Below, piece by piece: positions 56,303 through 64,000 of a stretch of 64,000 bases of DNA; the first letter of the stretch is position 1; each line of letters begins with the position of its first letter. The translations under genes were made by a program, and so were the position numbers. The DNA is from Sedimenticola selenatireducens (GTDB taxonomy: Bacteria; Pseudomonadota; Gammaproteobacteria; Chromatiales; Chromatiaceae): contig NZ_VMNH01000024.1 in the NCBI RefSeq assembly GCF_007625115.1, positions 62,001-126,000 of the forward strand, given 5' to 3'. A model generated the notes under the pieces. It did not search any database. It saw only the letters and a program-made list of their open reading frames with translations, and was not told where the DNA came from.

Positions 56303-56422
56303 TCAATATCTGGTTCTCGTAATCCATTAATTACGATAGGATTCCCCAACAGAGGCTGTCAATGATAATTACAGCCTTCGCTCATTGAATTATGACCCCA
56401 AGCCAGGATTCGGGTAAACCCC

Positions 56423-58054
56423 ATGACTCACAACACACCCAAACAATTTGATGTCCTGATTATCGGCAGCGGTGCCGCAGGCTTGAGTCTGGCCCTGAGG
56501 CTACCGGATTCGGTACAAATCGCGGTCATCGCCAAGCGCGAACTGACTGAGGGTAACACCTATTACGCCCAAGGGGGGATCTCTGCAGTCCTTGACGTCG
56601 AAGACTCCATCGATTCCCATGTCGATGACACCCTGGACGCTGGAGCGGGTTTGTGTGACGAGGAAACAGTGCGACTGGTGGTCGAAAAAGGCCCGGAAAA
56701 CATTCAATGGTTACTGGATGAAGGGGTCGATTTTACCCGGGACACACCCTCTGGGAGCGGTTATCACCTGACACGCGAGGGAGGACATTCACACCGCAGA
56801 GTGATTCATGCTGCCGATGCGACAGGCCAAGAGGTTGAAAGCCGCCTCGAATCTCAAGTCAAATCTCGCAAGAACATCCATATTTTTGAGAATCACAACG
56901 CCATTGATCTGATCATGGGCGGGAAACATAACCTCCCAGAAAATCCCTGTCTGGGGGCATACGTGCTGGATAAACGCTCCAATTCAGTCGCAACCTTTGT
57001 AGCCAAATTTACTGTCCTGGCGACTGGGGGGGCCAGCAAGGTGTACCTCTACACCAGTAACCCTGACGTCTCAACAGGCGATGGCATTGCCATGGCTTGG
57101 CGTGCTGGTTGCAGAGTGGCTAACATGGAATTCATCCAGTTTCATCCAACTTGCCTCTATCACCCACATGCAAAATCTTTCCTGATTACTGAGGCCCTTC
57201 GTGGTGAGGGTGGACAACTGCTACTCCCCGATGGCACACGTTTTATGCCCGCCTTCGACGAGCGTGCCGAGCTGGCCCCCCGGGATATTGTTGCACGTGC
57301 AATCGACCATGAGATGAAACGAATTGGTGCGGATTGTTTATATTTGAATATCAGCCATAAGCCGGCGGACTTCATTCGCGAGCATTTCCCCAATATCTAT
57401 GCCAAGTGCCTCGAATTTGGTATCGATATCACCCAGGATCCGATTCCAGTTGTTCCAGCGGCGCATTACACCTGTGGCGGTGTTATCACTGATCACAAAG
57501 CGCGAACCGATGTGCCCAACCTGTTTGCTATCGGTGAGACATCTTACACTGGTTTGCATGGCGCTAATCGGATGGCCAGTAATTCACTACTTGAATGCTT
57601 GGTCTATGCCCAACAGGCCGCCATAGATATCTCAGAACGCTTATCAGAAACGCCTGCCCTGCCGCTGGTTTCGGCCTGGGATGAGAGTCGCGTGACTGAC
57701 TCTGATGAAGAGGTGGTGGTATCACACAACTGGAATGAATTGCGTCATTTCATGTGGGATTACGTTGGCATCGTTCGCAGCAACAAACGGTTGGAGCGGG
57801 CAAAACGTCGCATCAACCTGCTGCGTCAAGAGATCAAGGAGTATTACAGTAATTTCCGTGTTACCAATGATCTGCTGGAACTGCGAAACCTGGTAGAGGT
57901 TGCCTATCTCATCATCCAATCGGCGCAAAACCGAAAAGAGAGCCGAGGACTTCATTTCAATATTGATTTTCCGCGAAGAGATGACCGTTTTCAGAAGGGA
58001 CCCACTATCTTGATCCCGGATAACTATCAGGCATCCGGGAATCCAATCGACTGA
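56423..58054 (+). CDS. nadB: L-aspartate oxidase NadB
   Basis: 543 residues, first enzyme of de novo NAD synthesis (aspartate to iminoaspartate). FAD motif [13 protein letters not shown], active-site regions [20 protein letters not shown]-like and the substrate-binding FHPT and [14 protein letters not shown]. It resembles SdhA, but the start and the ARG/HIS pattern fit NadB. Divergent from rpoE. Its 3' end overlaps the ygfX gene by 50 bp on the opposite strand. Confidence 0.96.
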   Translation: MTHNTPKQFDVLIIGSGAAGLSLALRLPDSVQIAVIAKRELTEGNTYYAQGGISAVLDVEDSIDSHVDDTLDAGAGLCDEETVRLVVEKGPENIQWLLDEGVDFTRDTPSGSGYHLTREGGHSHRRVIHAADATGQEVESRLESQVKSRKNIHIFENHNAIDLIMGGKHNLPENPCLGAYVLDKRSNSVATFVAKFTVLATGGASKVYLYTSNPDVSTGDGIAMAWRAGCRVANMEFIQFHPTCLYHPHAKSFLITEALRGEGGQLLLPDGTRFMPAFDERAELAPRDIVARAIDHEMKRIGADCLYLNISHKPADFIREHFPNIYAKCLEFGIDITQDPIPVVPAAHYTCGGVITDHKARTDVPNLFAIGETSYTGLHGANRMASNSLLECLVYAQQAAIDISERLSETPALPLVSAWDESRVTDSDEEVVVSHNWNELRHFMWDYVGIVRSNKRLERAKRRINLLRQEIKEYYSNFRVTNDLLELRNLVEVAYLIIQSAQNRKESRGLHFNIDFPRRDDRFQKGPTILIPDNYQASGNPID

Positions 58055-58475
58055 GATCCTGCTTCAGTCGGATGCGCAGTCTACGCCACGCATCGGCATC
58101 ACAATTATCCGGTAGTAGCAGGAGGTAATGACGCTTTAGAATAGATTGCTGAAAACCCAAAATAGTCAGCCAATGTGAATTAAAGCAACTGCTTGGCGCG
58201 GGATAGTGCTGATAATCTCCCTTGCCTTCACGTACTTGCCATTCACCAGTCGTATCCCAGATGATCTCCTGCTCCATCAATGCCTGCTGTTTACTCAGAA
58301 AACTGAAACAAGTCCATGAGATGAATGTTATTGTCACGGCAATCCAAGTAATTGGATTTGAAGCGGTGCCCGCGATACAGAAAAGCACTATCACTGCATG
58401 CAGCAGATGTTGATAACGGATGAGTAGTTTTGATTGGCGCAGTGTTATGCGCTGAGAAGGACGTTGCTTGTTCAT
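58005..58475 (-). CDS. ygfX: YgfX (CptA-like) membrane protein
   Basis: 156 residues with two transmembrane helices (about 23-55). YgfX is the usual neighbour of SdhE and in E. coli is described as the toxin-like partner that affects cytoskeletal proteins, though that role is debated. ATG 58475 has AAGGAG 4 nt upstream. It overlaps nadB tail to tail. Called by its place after sdhE and its fold; the sequence itself is weakly conserved. Confidence 0.8.
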   Translation of the reverse strand: MNKQRPSQRITLRQSKLLIRYQHLLHAVIVLFCIAGTASNPITWIAVTITFISWTCFSFLSKQQALMEQEIIWDTTGEWQVREGKGDYQHYPAPSSCFNSHWLTILGFQQSILKRHYLLLLPDNCDADAWRRLRIRLKQDLSRLDSRMPDSYPGSR

Positions 58476-58509
58476 CACACTCCTTGTGATAAAGCCTATT
58501 ATGACTGAC

Positions 58510-58782
58510 TCAGGTGGTCTTTAGTTCTTTCTGCATAAGCCCAACCAGGCGGCGGATATTGGTATCCGATGGGACCACATTTCCCATCACCCAATCAAGC
58601 AGCAGTTGATCTTCAAAATCAAGCATCCGCACAAACAGATGCTTATCCTCAACCGGAAGTTCAGGATAATGCTGATCCAGAAATCCAATCAGTATGTAAT
58701 CCAACTCGAGCATGCCACGCCGGCACTGCCAGCGTAGCTGCCCAAGAGGGGGTAGATCAGATCCTAGAACCGACTCAACCAT
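58510..58782 (-). CDS. sdhE: FAD assembly factor SdhE
   Basis: 90 residues with the RRGMLELD motif (RGxxE) that contacts SdhA and promotes covalent attachment of FAD. It follows sdhB by one base, so the assembly factor is made together with its target subunit; in E. coli the two loci are separate. Confidence 0.94.
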   Translation of the reverse strand: MVESVLGSDLPPLGQLRWQCRRGMLELDYILIGFLDQHYPELPVEDKHLFVRMLDFEDQLLLDWVMGNVVPSDTNIRRLVGLMQKELKTT

Positions 58783-58783
58783 C

Positions 58784-59476
58784 CTAGATGGAGTGCTTGA
58801 GCATCAATTCCTTGATCTTGCCAATCGCCTTGGTGGGGTTGAGCGATTTGGGGCAAGACTCCACACAGTTCATGATTGTGTGACAACGGAACAGCTTATA
58901 GGGGCCTTCCAAATCATCCAGACGCTCTTCGGTAGCCTGGTCGCGGCTATCCGCCAGGAAACGCCACGCCTGAAGAAGCGCTTGTGGTCCGTGGAATTTA
59001 TCAGGATTCCACCAGAAGGATGGACAGGAGGTGGAACAGCAGCCACACATAATACATTCATAAAGACCATCCAGCTTATCCCGGTCTTCAGGTGACTGTA
59101 GGATCTCCTGCTCAGGCAGTGGGTCTTTGTGAATCAGGTAAGGTTTAACCGCTCGATACTGCTGGTAGAACTGGGACATATCCACAACCAGATCCCTGAT
59201 CACAGGACGACCTGGTAGTGGGCGCACATTCACAGGTTCCTTCAGCTCCACCACAGGCGTGGTGCAACCCAGCATATTCTTGCCATTGGCATTGACAGCA
59301 TCAGAGCCACAGACGCCTTCACCACAGGAGTGGCGGAATGCAAATGACTCATCCTGACGTTTAATTTCCATCAGGGCATCTCGCAGCATCATGCCCCGGG
59401 TAACCTCAACATCGTACTCCTGCATGTGCGGCGCAGTGTCAACATCGGGATTATAACGATAAACAAAAAATTTCAT
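58784..59476 (-). CDS. sdhB: succinate dehydrogenase iron-sulfur subunit SdhB
   Basis: 230 residues: the N-terminal 2Fe-2S domain (CGEGVCGSDA ... MLGC) and the 4Fe-4S and 3Fe-4S sites (CIMCGCCSTSCPSFWW, CHTIMNCVESCPK). It passes electrons from SdhA to the membrane quinone site. It begins 10 bp after sdhA. Confidence 0.96.
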   Translation of the reverse strand: MKFFVYRYNPDVDTAPHMQEYDVEVTRGMMLRDALMEIKRQDESFAFRHSCGEGVCGSDAVNANGKNMLGCTTPVVELKEPVNVRPLPGRPVIRDLVVDMSQFYQQYRAVKPYLIHKDPLPEQEILQSPEDRDKLDGLYECIMCGCCSTSCPSFWWNPDKFHGPQALLQAWRFLADSRDQATEERLDDLEGPYKLFRCHTIMNCVESCPKSLNPTKAIGKIKELMLKHSI

Positions 59477-59486
59477 TCAACAACCC

Positions 59487-61250
59487 TCAGTAGACACGTG
59501 GCTTCGGCGGGAAGGTTTCAACAGTAAGCGGTTTGGTCTGCACCGGCTTATAGTCGAGTCGATCACCTTCTTGGAAGTAGACAGAGTGTTTCAGCCAGTT
59601 AACATCATCACGTTCCGTGTAATCTGGACGCGAGTGCGCACCACGGCTCTCTTTACGTTCCAGCGCTGAGAGTACGATCGACATACCAATATCTATTAGA
59701 TTTTCCAGTTCAAGTGCTTCAATACGCGCCGTATTGAACACCTTGCTCTGATCACCCAGACGTACATCTTTCAGCTTTTCACGGACAGCTTTAACTTTCT
59801 CTACACCTTCAGACATGATCTCGTCAGTACGGAATACACCGGCATGATCTTCCATCACTTTGCGGAACTCATCGCGCAATTCACGCACAGAGATACCCTC
59901 GCCTTCCTGCTCCCAACGACTCAGGCGAGAAACGGCCTTTTCGATGATCGCATCAGACATCGGACGATGCTCTGGACTGTCTTTAAGGTGATCAATGATC
60001 TGCTGACCTGCAGCACGACCGAACACCAGAATATCCAGCAGCGAGTTACCACCGAGACGGTTAGCACCATGAACCGATACGCAGGCACACTCACCCGCCG
60101 CATACAGCCCTGGAACGATCTCTTCTGAACCATCACTGGAAGGAATCACTACATGACCCAAGCGATCCGTTGGAATACCACCCATCACATAGTGTGCGGT
60201 TGGGAATACCGGGATAGGTTCAACGGCAGGGTCAACACCGGCAAAGATTTGAGAACTTTCACGAATACCTGGCAGACGCTTGGCAATGATATCTTCGCCA
60301 AGATGATCCACCTTCAGCAGGACGTGATCGGCATTGGGTCCACAACCACGGCCCTCTTTAACCTCGGTCACAATAGCGCGCGCTACAACGTCACGGCTGG
60401 CCAGATCTTTCGCATTAGGGGCATAACGCTCCATGAAGCGCTCGCCATCCTTATTGACCAGATAGCCACCTTCGCCACGCACACCTTCTGTGATCAACAT
60501 GCCACGACCAGAAATACCGGTCGGATGGAATTGGAAGAACTCCATATCCATGAGTGGCACGCCTGCACGCAGGGCCATGGCCATGCCATCCCCGGTGTTA
60601 ATATGCGCATTGGAAGTAGTACGGAATACCTGCCCACAACCACCGGTTGCAAGCAGTGTTGTTTTTGCTTCAATCAACAGCGGCTCACCGGTTTCAATCT
60701 CCAGTGTCAGCGCACCGAGAATAGCGCCATCATCATCACGAATCAGATCAACACCGAAGTACTCATCAAAAAAGTGTGTACGGGCACGGATGTTTTGCTG
60801 ATACAGCGTATGCAAAATGGCGTGGCCGGTACGATCTGCAGCCGCACAAGTACGTGCAGCTTGAGCGCCACCAAAATTCTGGCTCTGGCCACCGAACGCA
60901 CGCTGGTAAATGCGGCCATTATCCAGACGAGAGAAAGGCACGCCATTGTGCTCAAGTTCATAAACCGTTGGAATGGCTTCCCGACACATAAATTCAATGG
61001 CGTCCTGGTCACCCAGATAATCTGAACCTTTAACGGTGTCAAACATATGCCAGTGCCAGTTGTCTTCAAAGACATTGGCAAGTGCGGCATTCACACCACC
61101 TTGGGCAGCAACTGTATGAGAGCGGGTTGGGAAAACCTTGGAAACTACAGCCACACGCAAATTAGCGTTGGCTAGTTGTAGCGCTGCATTGAGACCGGCA
61201 CCACCGGCACCGATAATCAGCGCATCAAAACGTCTTCTGGCTAGCGTCAT
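59487..61250 (-). CDS. sdhA: succinate dehydrogenase flavoprotein subunit SdhA
   Basis: 587 residues. FAD-binding IIGAGGAGLNAAL, FAD-attachment His in RSHTVAAQGGVNAA, active-site HPTGISGRGMLITE and the C-terminal HGANRLGGNSLLD. It oxidises succinate to fumarate in the TCA cycle, or the reverse. The downstream sdhE gene supports covalent flavinylation. Confidence 0.97.
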   Translation of the reverse strand: MTLARRRFDALIIGAGGAGLNAALQLANANLRVAVVSKVFPTRSHTVAAQGGVNAALANVFEDNWHWHMFDTVKGSDYLGDQDAIEFMCREAIPTVYELEHNGVPFSRLDNGRIYQRAFGGQSQNFGGAQAARTCAAADRTGHAILHTLYQQNIRARTHFFDEYFGVDLIRDDDGAILGALTLEIETGEPLLIEAKTTLLATGGCGQVFRTTSNAHINTGDGMAMALRAGVPLMDMEFFQFHPTGISGRGMLITEGVRGEGGYLVNKDGERFMERYAPNAKDLASRDVVARAIVTEVKEGRGCGPNADHVLLKVDHLGEDIIAKRLPGIRESSQIFAGVDPAVEPIPVFPTAHYVMGGIPTDRLGHVVIPSSDGSEEIVPGLYAAGECACVSVHGANRLGGNSLLDILVFGRAAGQQIIDHLKDSPEHRPMSDAIIEKAVSRLSRWEQEGEGISVRELRDEFRKVMEDHAGVFRTDEIMSEGVEKVKAVREKLKDVRLGDQSKVFNTARIEALELENLIDIGMSIVLSALERKESRGAHSRPDYTERDDVNWLKHSVYFQEGDRLDYKPVQTKPLTVETFPPKPRVY

Positions 61251-61276
61251 GATAAACCTTTATAAATATGTGGGGT

Positions 61277-61621
61277 TCAGGCAGCCACACTGGCAAGGAA
61301 AATAGCTTTAGCAAACCACAGTCCACAACCGACAAATCCGATTGCAAACAGGCTCAGCAAAGTCACTCGGGCCATTATGGGATGGACATAATCAATCAAT
61401 ACGTCACGAATACCCACCCAGGCATGAATCAGTAGTGCCACGACAAACAGCAACATACCGATAGAGACACCCGGGTCAGCGACATAGGTTCGCCATGCCT
61501 CAAACGATTCAGGTGCATTGAAACTCAGATGCCCAAGCATATAGATAAGGTACAAGCCTAGATAGGCTGCACTAATGCGTTGTAGCGCCCATGCGCGCAG
61601 TCCGGATGCTTGACGACTCAT
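61277..61621 (-). CDS. sdhD: succinate dehydrogenase membrane anchor SdhD
   Basis: 114 residues with three hydrophobic helices and a His in the second (HAWVGIRDVLIDYV) likely to bind haem b. It overlaps sdhC by 4 bp (ATGA) and precedes sdhA by 26 bp. Confidence 0.93.
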   Translation of the reverse strand: MSRQASGLRAWALQRISAAYLGLYLIYMLGHLSFNAPESFEAWRTYVADPGVSIGMLLFVVALLIHAWVGIRDVLIDYVHPIMARVTLLSLFAIGFVGCGLWFAKAIFLASVAA

Positions 61622-61992
61622 AGTATTAGCCCGATCAGTACGGCGAGAACAGGGGCAGCAACCATAACGGCCTGAGCCGACTTGGTTGCGATCTCTTTCT
61701 CGACACCCATGTGAAAATCAATCAGCAGGAAACGGATGCCTGCCAGCAAGTGATGCAGCATCGCCCAGAGAACGACGAACAGAACCAGTTTAATAAACAG
61801 ACTATCCAAAATCGTCTTCACTGCCGCAAAACCGTCTGGTCCGGCGAGTGAAAGATCAAGGATGTATGCAAGGAAGGGTATGGCCAGAATCATCAGCACG
61901 CCACTGGCCCGGTGCCCCACTGACATAATGGCGGCAATGGGAAATCGGAATTGCTTCAGGTCTAGATAGACAGGCCGGTTTTTTGTCGTCAT
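61618..61992 (-). CDS. sdhC: succinate dehydrogenase cytochrome b556 subunit SdhC
   Basis: 124 residues with three hydrophobic helices. The start is typical of the family (RPVYLDLKQFRFPIAA) and HRASGV and HHLLAGIRFLLIDFHMG hold the quinone and haem contacts. First gene of sdhCDAB-sdhE-ygfX. Confidence 0.94.
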   Translation of the reverse strand: MTTKNRPVYLDLKQFRFPIAAIMSVGHRASGVLMILAIPFLAYILDLSLAGPDGFAAVKTILDSLFIKLVLFVVLWAMLHHLLAGIRFLLIDFHMGVEKEIATKSAQAVMVAAPVLAVLIGLIL

Positions 61993-62070
61993 ACAGATAG
62001 TCTCGTTGTCTCAGCCTAATGTACTATGGATTTGGTCCGCGGAAATCTATCCCCGACTGAACCGCCCCCA

Positions 62071-62099
62071 ATTATAGCGATTTGTCCCGGCTTTGAAAG
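62071..62099 (-). promoter_or_regulatory. promoter of the sdh operon
   Basis: On the minus strand a perfect -10 TATAAT (62076-62071) lies 79 nt before the sdhC ATG. The best -35 at 17-nt spacing is CTTTCA (62099-62094), a weak match, so an activator may be needed. Confidence 0.5.
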
Positions 62100-62157
62100 G
62101 GTATATTTTATACAGTCATTAAATTTACTTAACCATAATTATCTTGTTAATTAGTTT

Positions 62158-62676
62158 TCACTCGAGATCTAACTCTCTGAGATATCTAAATAATTTCCTC
62201 TGGGCACTCGGAGCTTTATCCTGTTCACGTTCTTTTTTACCAGTGCGAATTAATTGCCTTAGGTGCTGCCGGTCTGCTTTAGGACAAATATCCAACAGAT
62301 CCGAGAGAGTTTTATCGTCTCCATTGAGTAATCGATCGCGCCACTGTTCAATACGGTGGAAACGCTGGGTATCTTGTAAGTCCCGATCATCCATTCGTGA
62401 AAAAAGCAGCTCAACCTGTTCGGTATCTTCTTTGCTGAGCAGCTTGGCCAGACGCTTGGTATGACGCTGCAAGGCGTTATGACTCTTGATACGTAATGTC
62501 TCCTGCAATGCCTCGCGCATCGATTCGGAGAAATTGAATTGATCCCATTGCGCAGGCTTCAGCTCAGCCAGTCTTCCAGCCAATGTTTGCAGGGCATGCA
62601 TTTGACGCTTGATCTCACTGCGTGAAATCAATTGCTCGTCATCTTCGTATTCGTACTCTTCTATCTCGTCTGACAT
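62158..62676 (-). CDS. darP: ribosome-associated protein DarP (YjgA)
   Basis: 172 residues, DUF615 family. An acidic start (SDEIEEYEYEDDEQLISRSE), then a helical body (LKPAQWDQFNFSESMREAL, RHTKRLAKLLSKED). It helps assemble the 50S subunit. It lies 2 bp after recJ on the same strand. Confidence 0.92.
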   Translation of the reverse strand: MSDEIEEYEYEDDEQLISRSEIKRQMHALQTLAGRLAELKPAQWDQFNFSESMREALQETLRIKSHNALQRHTKRLAKLLSKEDTEQVELLFSRMDDRDLQDTQRFHRIEQWRDRLLNGDDKTLSDLLDICPKADRQHLRQLIRTGKKEREQDKAPSAQRKLFRYLRELDLE

Positions 62677-62678
62677 GT

Positions 62679-64000
62679 TCAGATCACCTGAAAATACTCA
62701 ATCAATAACTGTAATCGCCTAACACCCTGATACTCATTGATATCAAGACGATAAGCGGCATGGATAGTTGCCCTACTGTTGTCTGGCAAACGTTCAGCCT
62801 GGTTAAAGGCGATGGCATCAAAACTTTCTTGTGTATCCACTGAGCGCAACATCATTTTGGCATGTGTGCCACCAACCGTCCGCTGCTGTATAATTTCAAA
62901 CTGGTCATCAAAGAGCGGCTCTGGAAATCCCTGTCCCCAAGGGCCAGCCTCATTGAGTTGTTGGGCCAGTTCAATATCCGGCGCATGCTGTGCCAGACTG
63001 CCATCCGTAATGATGTCTCCGTTTGGCAATTTCCCATTTAATCGCAGGCCAACCTCTTCCTCAAAGTAGCGGCTGAACAGTTCAAAATCACACCTTTTCA
63101 AGGTCAGCCCAGCGGCCATGGCATGACCTCCAAACTTCTCTAGAATCTGTGGATTGGCGACCGCGATGGACTCCAGTACATCTTTGATATGCACCCCTGT
63201 GATTGAGCGGGCTGAACCTTTCAAAGTCTCGTTGTCCGCATCGGCAAATGCTATGACCGGTCTGTTGTAGCGCTCTTTAATGCGTGATGCGAGTATACCG
63301 ATTACGCCTTGATGCCAACGCTCCTGATAGATACAGAGGCCGGCCGGGATCTCTTCACCGAGCTGAAAGGAATCGATATCTGCAACAGCCTGCTGTTTCA
63401 TCTCAAGTTCTATCGTTTTACGCGCGCTATTCAAGTCTTCAAGCAAATAGGCCGTTTCATTGGCCTTATCTGAAGAATCGCTAAGCAACGCCACGATACC
63501 GATAGACATATCTTCCAGACGCCCCGCCGCATTCAGTCTTGGTCCAACAGTAAATCCAAGATCAGATGAGCGCGCTGCCGACAACGACTTTCCCGCAAGC
63601 TTGAAAATCCAGCCGATTAACTCACAACATCGCCCTGCACGTATACGGGCCAATCCCTGCTTTACTAAAATACGGTTATTGTGATCGAGTTTCACCACAT
63701 CGGCCACGGTTCCCAGCGCCACTAAATCGAGATAATCCGCCAAATTGGGTTCGGTAATATCGCGCTTGGTAAACCAGCCCTGCCCTCTCAAGTATGAGCG
63801 TAAAGCGATCATCACGTAAAAAACCACACCCACACCGGCCAGATTTTTACTGGGAAACGGCTCATCTGGACTATTCGGGTTCACAATTACATTGGCATCA
63901 GGTAATTCACTCCCCGCAAGATGATGATCAGTCACCAGTACAGCGACACCGGCATCCCGTAAAAAACGGACCCCTTCAATACTTGAAATGCCATTATCGA
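62679..64000 (-). CDS. recJ: single-stranded-DNA-specific exonuclease RecJ (5' part beyond window)
   Basis: C-terminal 440 residues, continuing past the right edge of the window; the full protein has about 575. The DHH metal motif (VTDHHLAGSELP), the DNGISSIEG block next to it and the C-terminal DHHA1 and OB domains (KFGGHAMAAGLTL) are seen. RecJ degrades single-stranded DNA 5'-3' in recombination and mismatch repair. The true start lies outside the window. Confidence 0.95.
   Translation of the reverse strand, partial: DNGISSIEGVRFLRDAGVAVLVTDHHLAGSELPDANVIVNPNSPDEPFPSKNLAGVGVVFYVMIALRSYLRGQGWFTKRDITEPNLADYLDLVALGTVADVVKLDHNNRILVKQGLARIRAGRCCELIGWIFKLAGKSLSAARSSDLGFTVGPRLNAAGRLEDMSIGIVALLSDSSDKANETAYLLEDLNSARKTIELEMKQQAVADIDSFQLGEEIPAGLCIYQERWHQGVIGILASRIKERYNRPVIAFADADNETLKGSARSITGVHIKDVLESIAVANPQILEKFGGHAMAAGLTLKRCDFELFSRYFEEEVGLRLNGKLPNGDIITDGSLAQHAPDIELAQQLNEAGPWGQGFPEPLFDDQFEIIQQRTVGGTHAKMMLRSVDTQESFDAIAFNQAERLPDNSRATIHAAYRLDINEYQGVRRLQLLIEYFQVI

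Noticed and set aside
60153-61025. 290-codon open frame on the plus strand
   Set aside because: It lies opposite sdhA, which matches a well-known enzyme in full; the frame has no recognisable domain and arises from codon bias.

Overview
The window is a gene-dense stretch of a gammaproteobacterial chromosome with moderate GC content. The gene orders yceD-rpmF-plsX-fabH-fabG, rpoE-rseA-rseB-rseC-mucD, lepA-lepB-DUF4845-rnc-era-recO-pdxJ, nadB divergent from rpoE, and sdhCDAB next to sdhE all fit this class. The Na+-pumping oxaloacetate decarboxylase, the MucD-type protease, S-methyl-5'-thioinosine phosphorylase beside nagZ, and many Cache, HAMP, GGDEF-EAL and HDOD signalling proteins suggest a marine or sediment bacterium, possibly near the Chromatiales or sulfur-oxidiser/symbiont lineages. 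That placement is inference, because no 16S rRNA or diagnostic sulfur gene is present. I saw no rRNA, tRNA, CRISPR array, prophage or transposase gene.

Layout. 1-3.6 kb (minus): fatty-acid and ribosomal-protein operon yceD-rpmF-plsX-fabH-fabG; fabD is absent from its usual place and fabG is cut by the window edge. 3.7-7.0 kb (minus): oadG-oadA-oadB sodium pump, lying between yceD and maf, which are often direct neighbours. 7.3-16.8 kb: maf, a soluble PDC-sensor protein, an adenylate cyclase with an overlapping lipoprotein gene, a Nudix hydrolase, a MocR regulator divergent from a DUF1127 gene across clustered palindromes, a small lipoprotein, and a Cache-HAMP protein with no output domain. 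17.0-19.7 kb: a TrpXYZ-type ABC transporter. 19.9-30.1 kb (mostly minus): a membrane protein with a histone-H1-like tail, thioinosine phosphorylase, nagZ, an orphan FliL, rlmD-CYTH-L,D-transpeptidase, and cysM-ydbH-ydbL.

30.2-37.9 kb (plus) is the most unusual block. It has five closely spaced genes: a TonB-dependent receptor, an ABC-type periplasmic binding protein with no permease or ATPase, a BarA-like hybrid kinase, an HDOD protein and a PhnP-like metallo-beta-lactamase. A 15-nt palindrome lies upstream. A short leader ORF with a strong Shine-Dalgarno sequence and two hairpins precedes the binding protein. I read the block as a candidate outer-membrane-to-cytoplasm signalling system.

38-46 kb: dsbB, a probable lysine-to-2-aminoadipate gene pair, a lone cobQ preceded by a GC-rich palindromic repeat, and a c-haem-type GGDEF-EAL protein. 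46-56 kb (minus): the rpoE envelope-stress operon, ended by a terminator, followed by lepA-lepB-DUF4845-rnc-era-recO-pdxJ. 56.4-64 kb: nadB (plus), then sdhCDAB-sdhE-ygfX, darP and the C-terminal part of recJ (minus), cut by the right edge.
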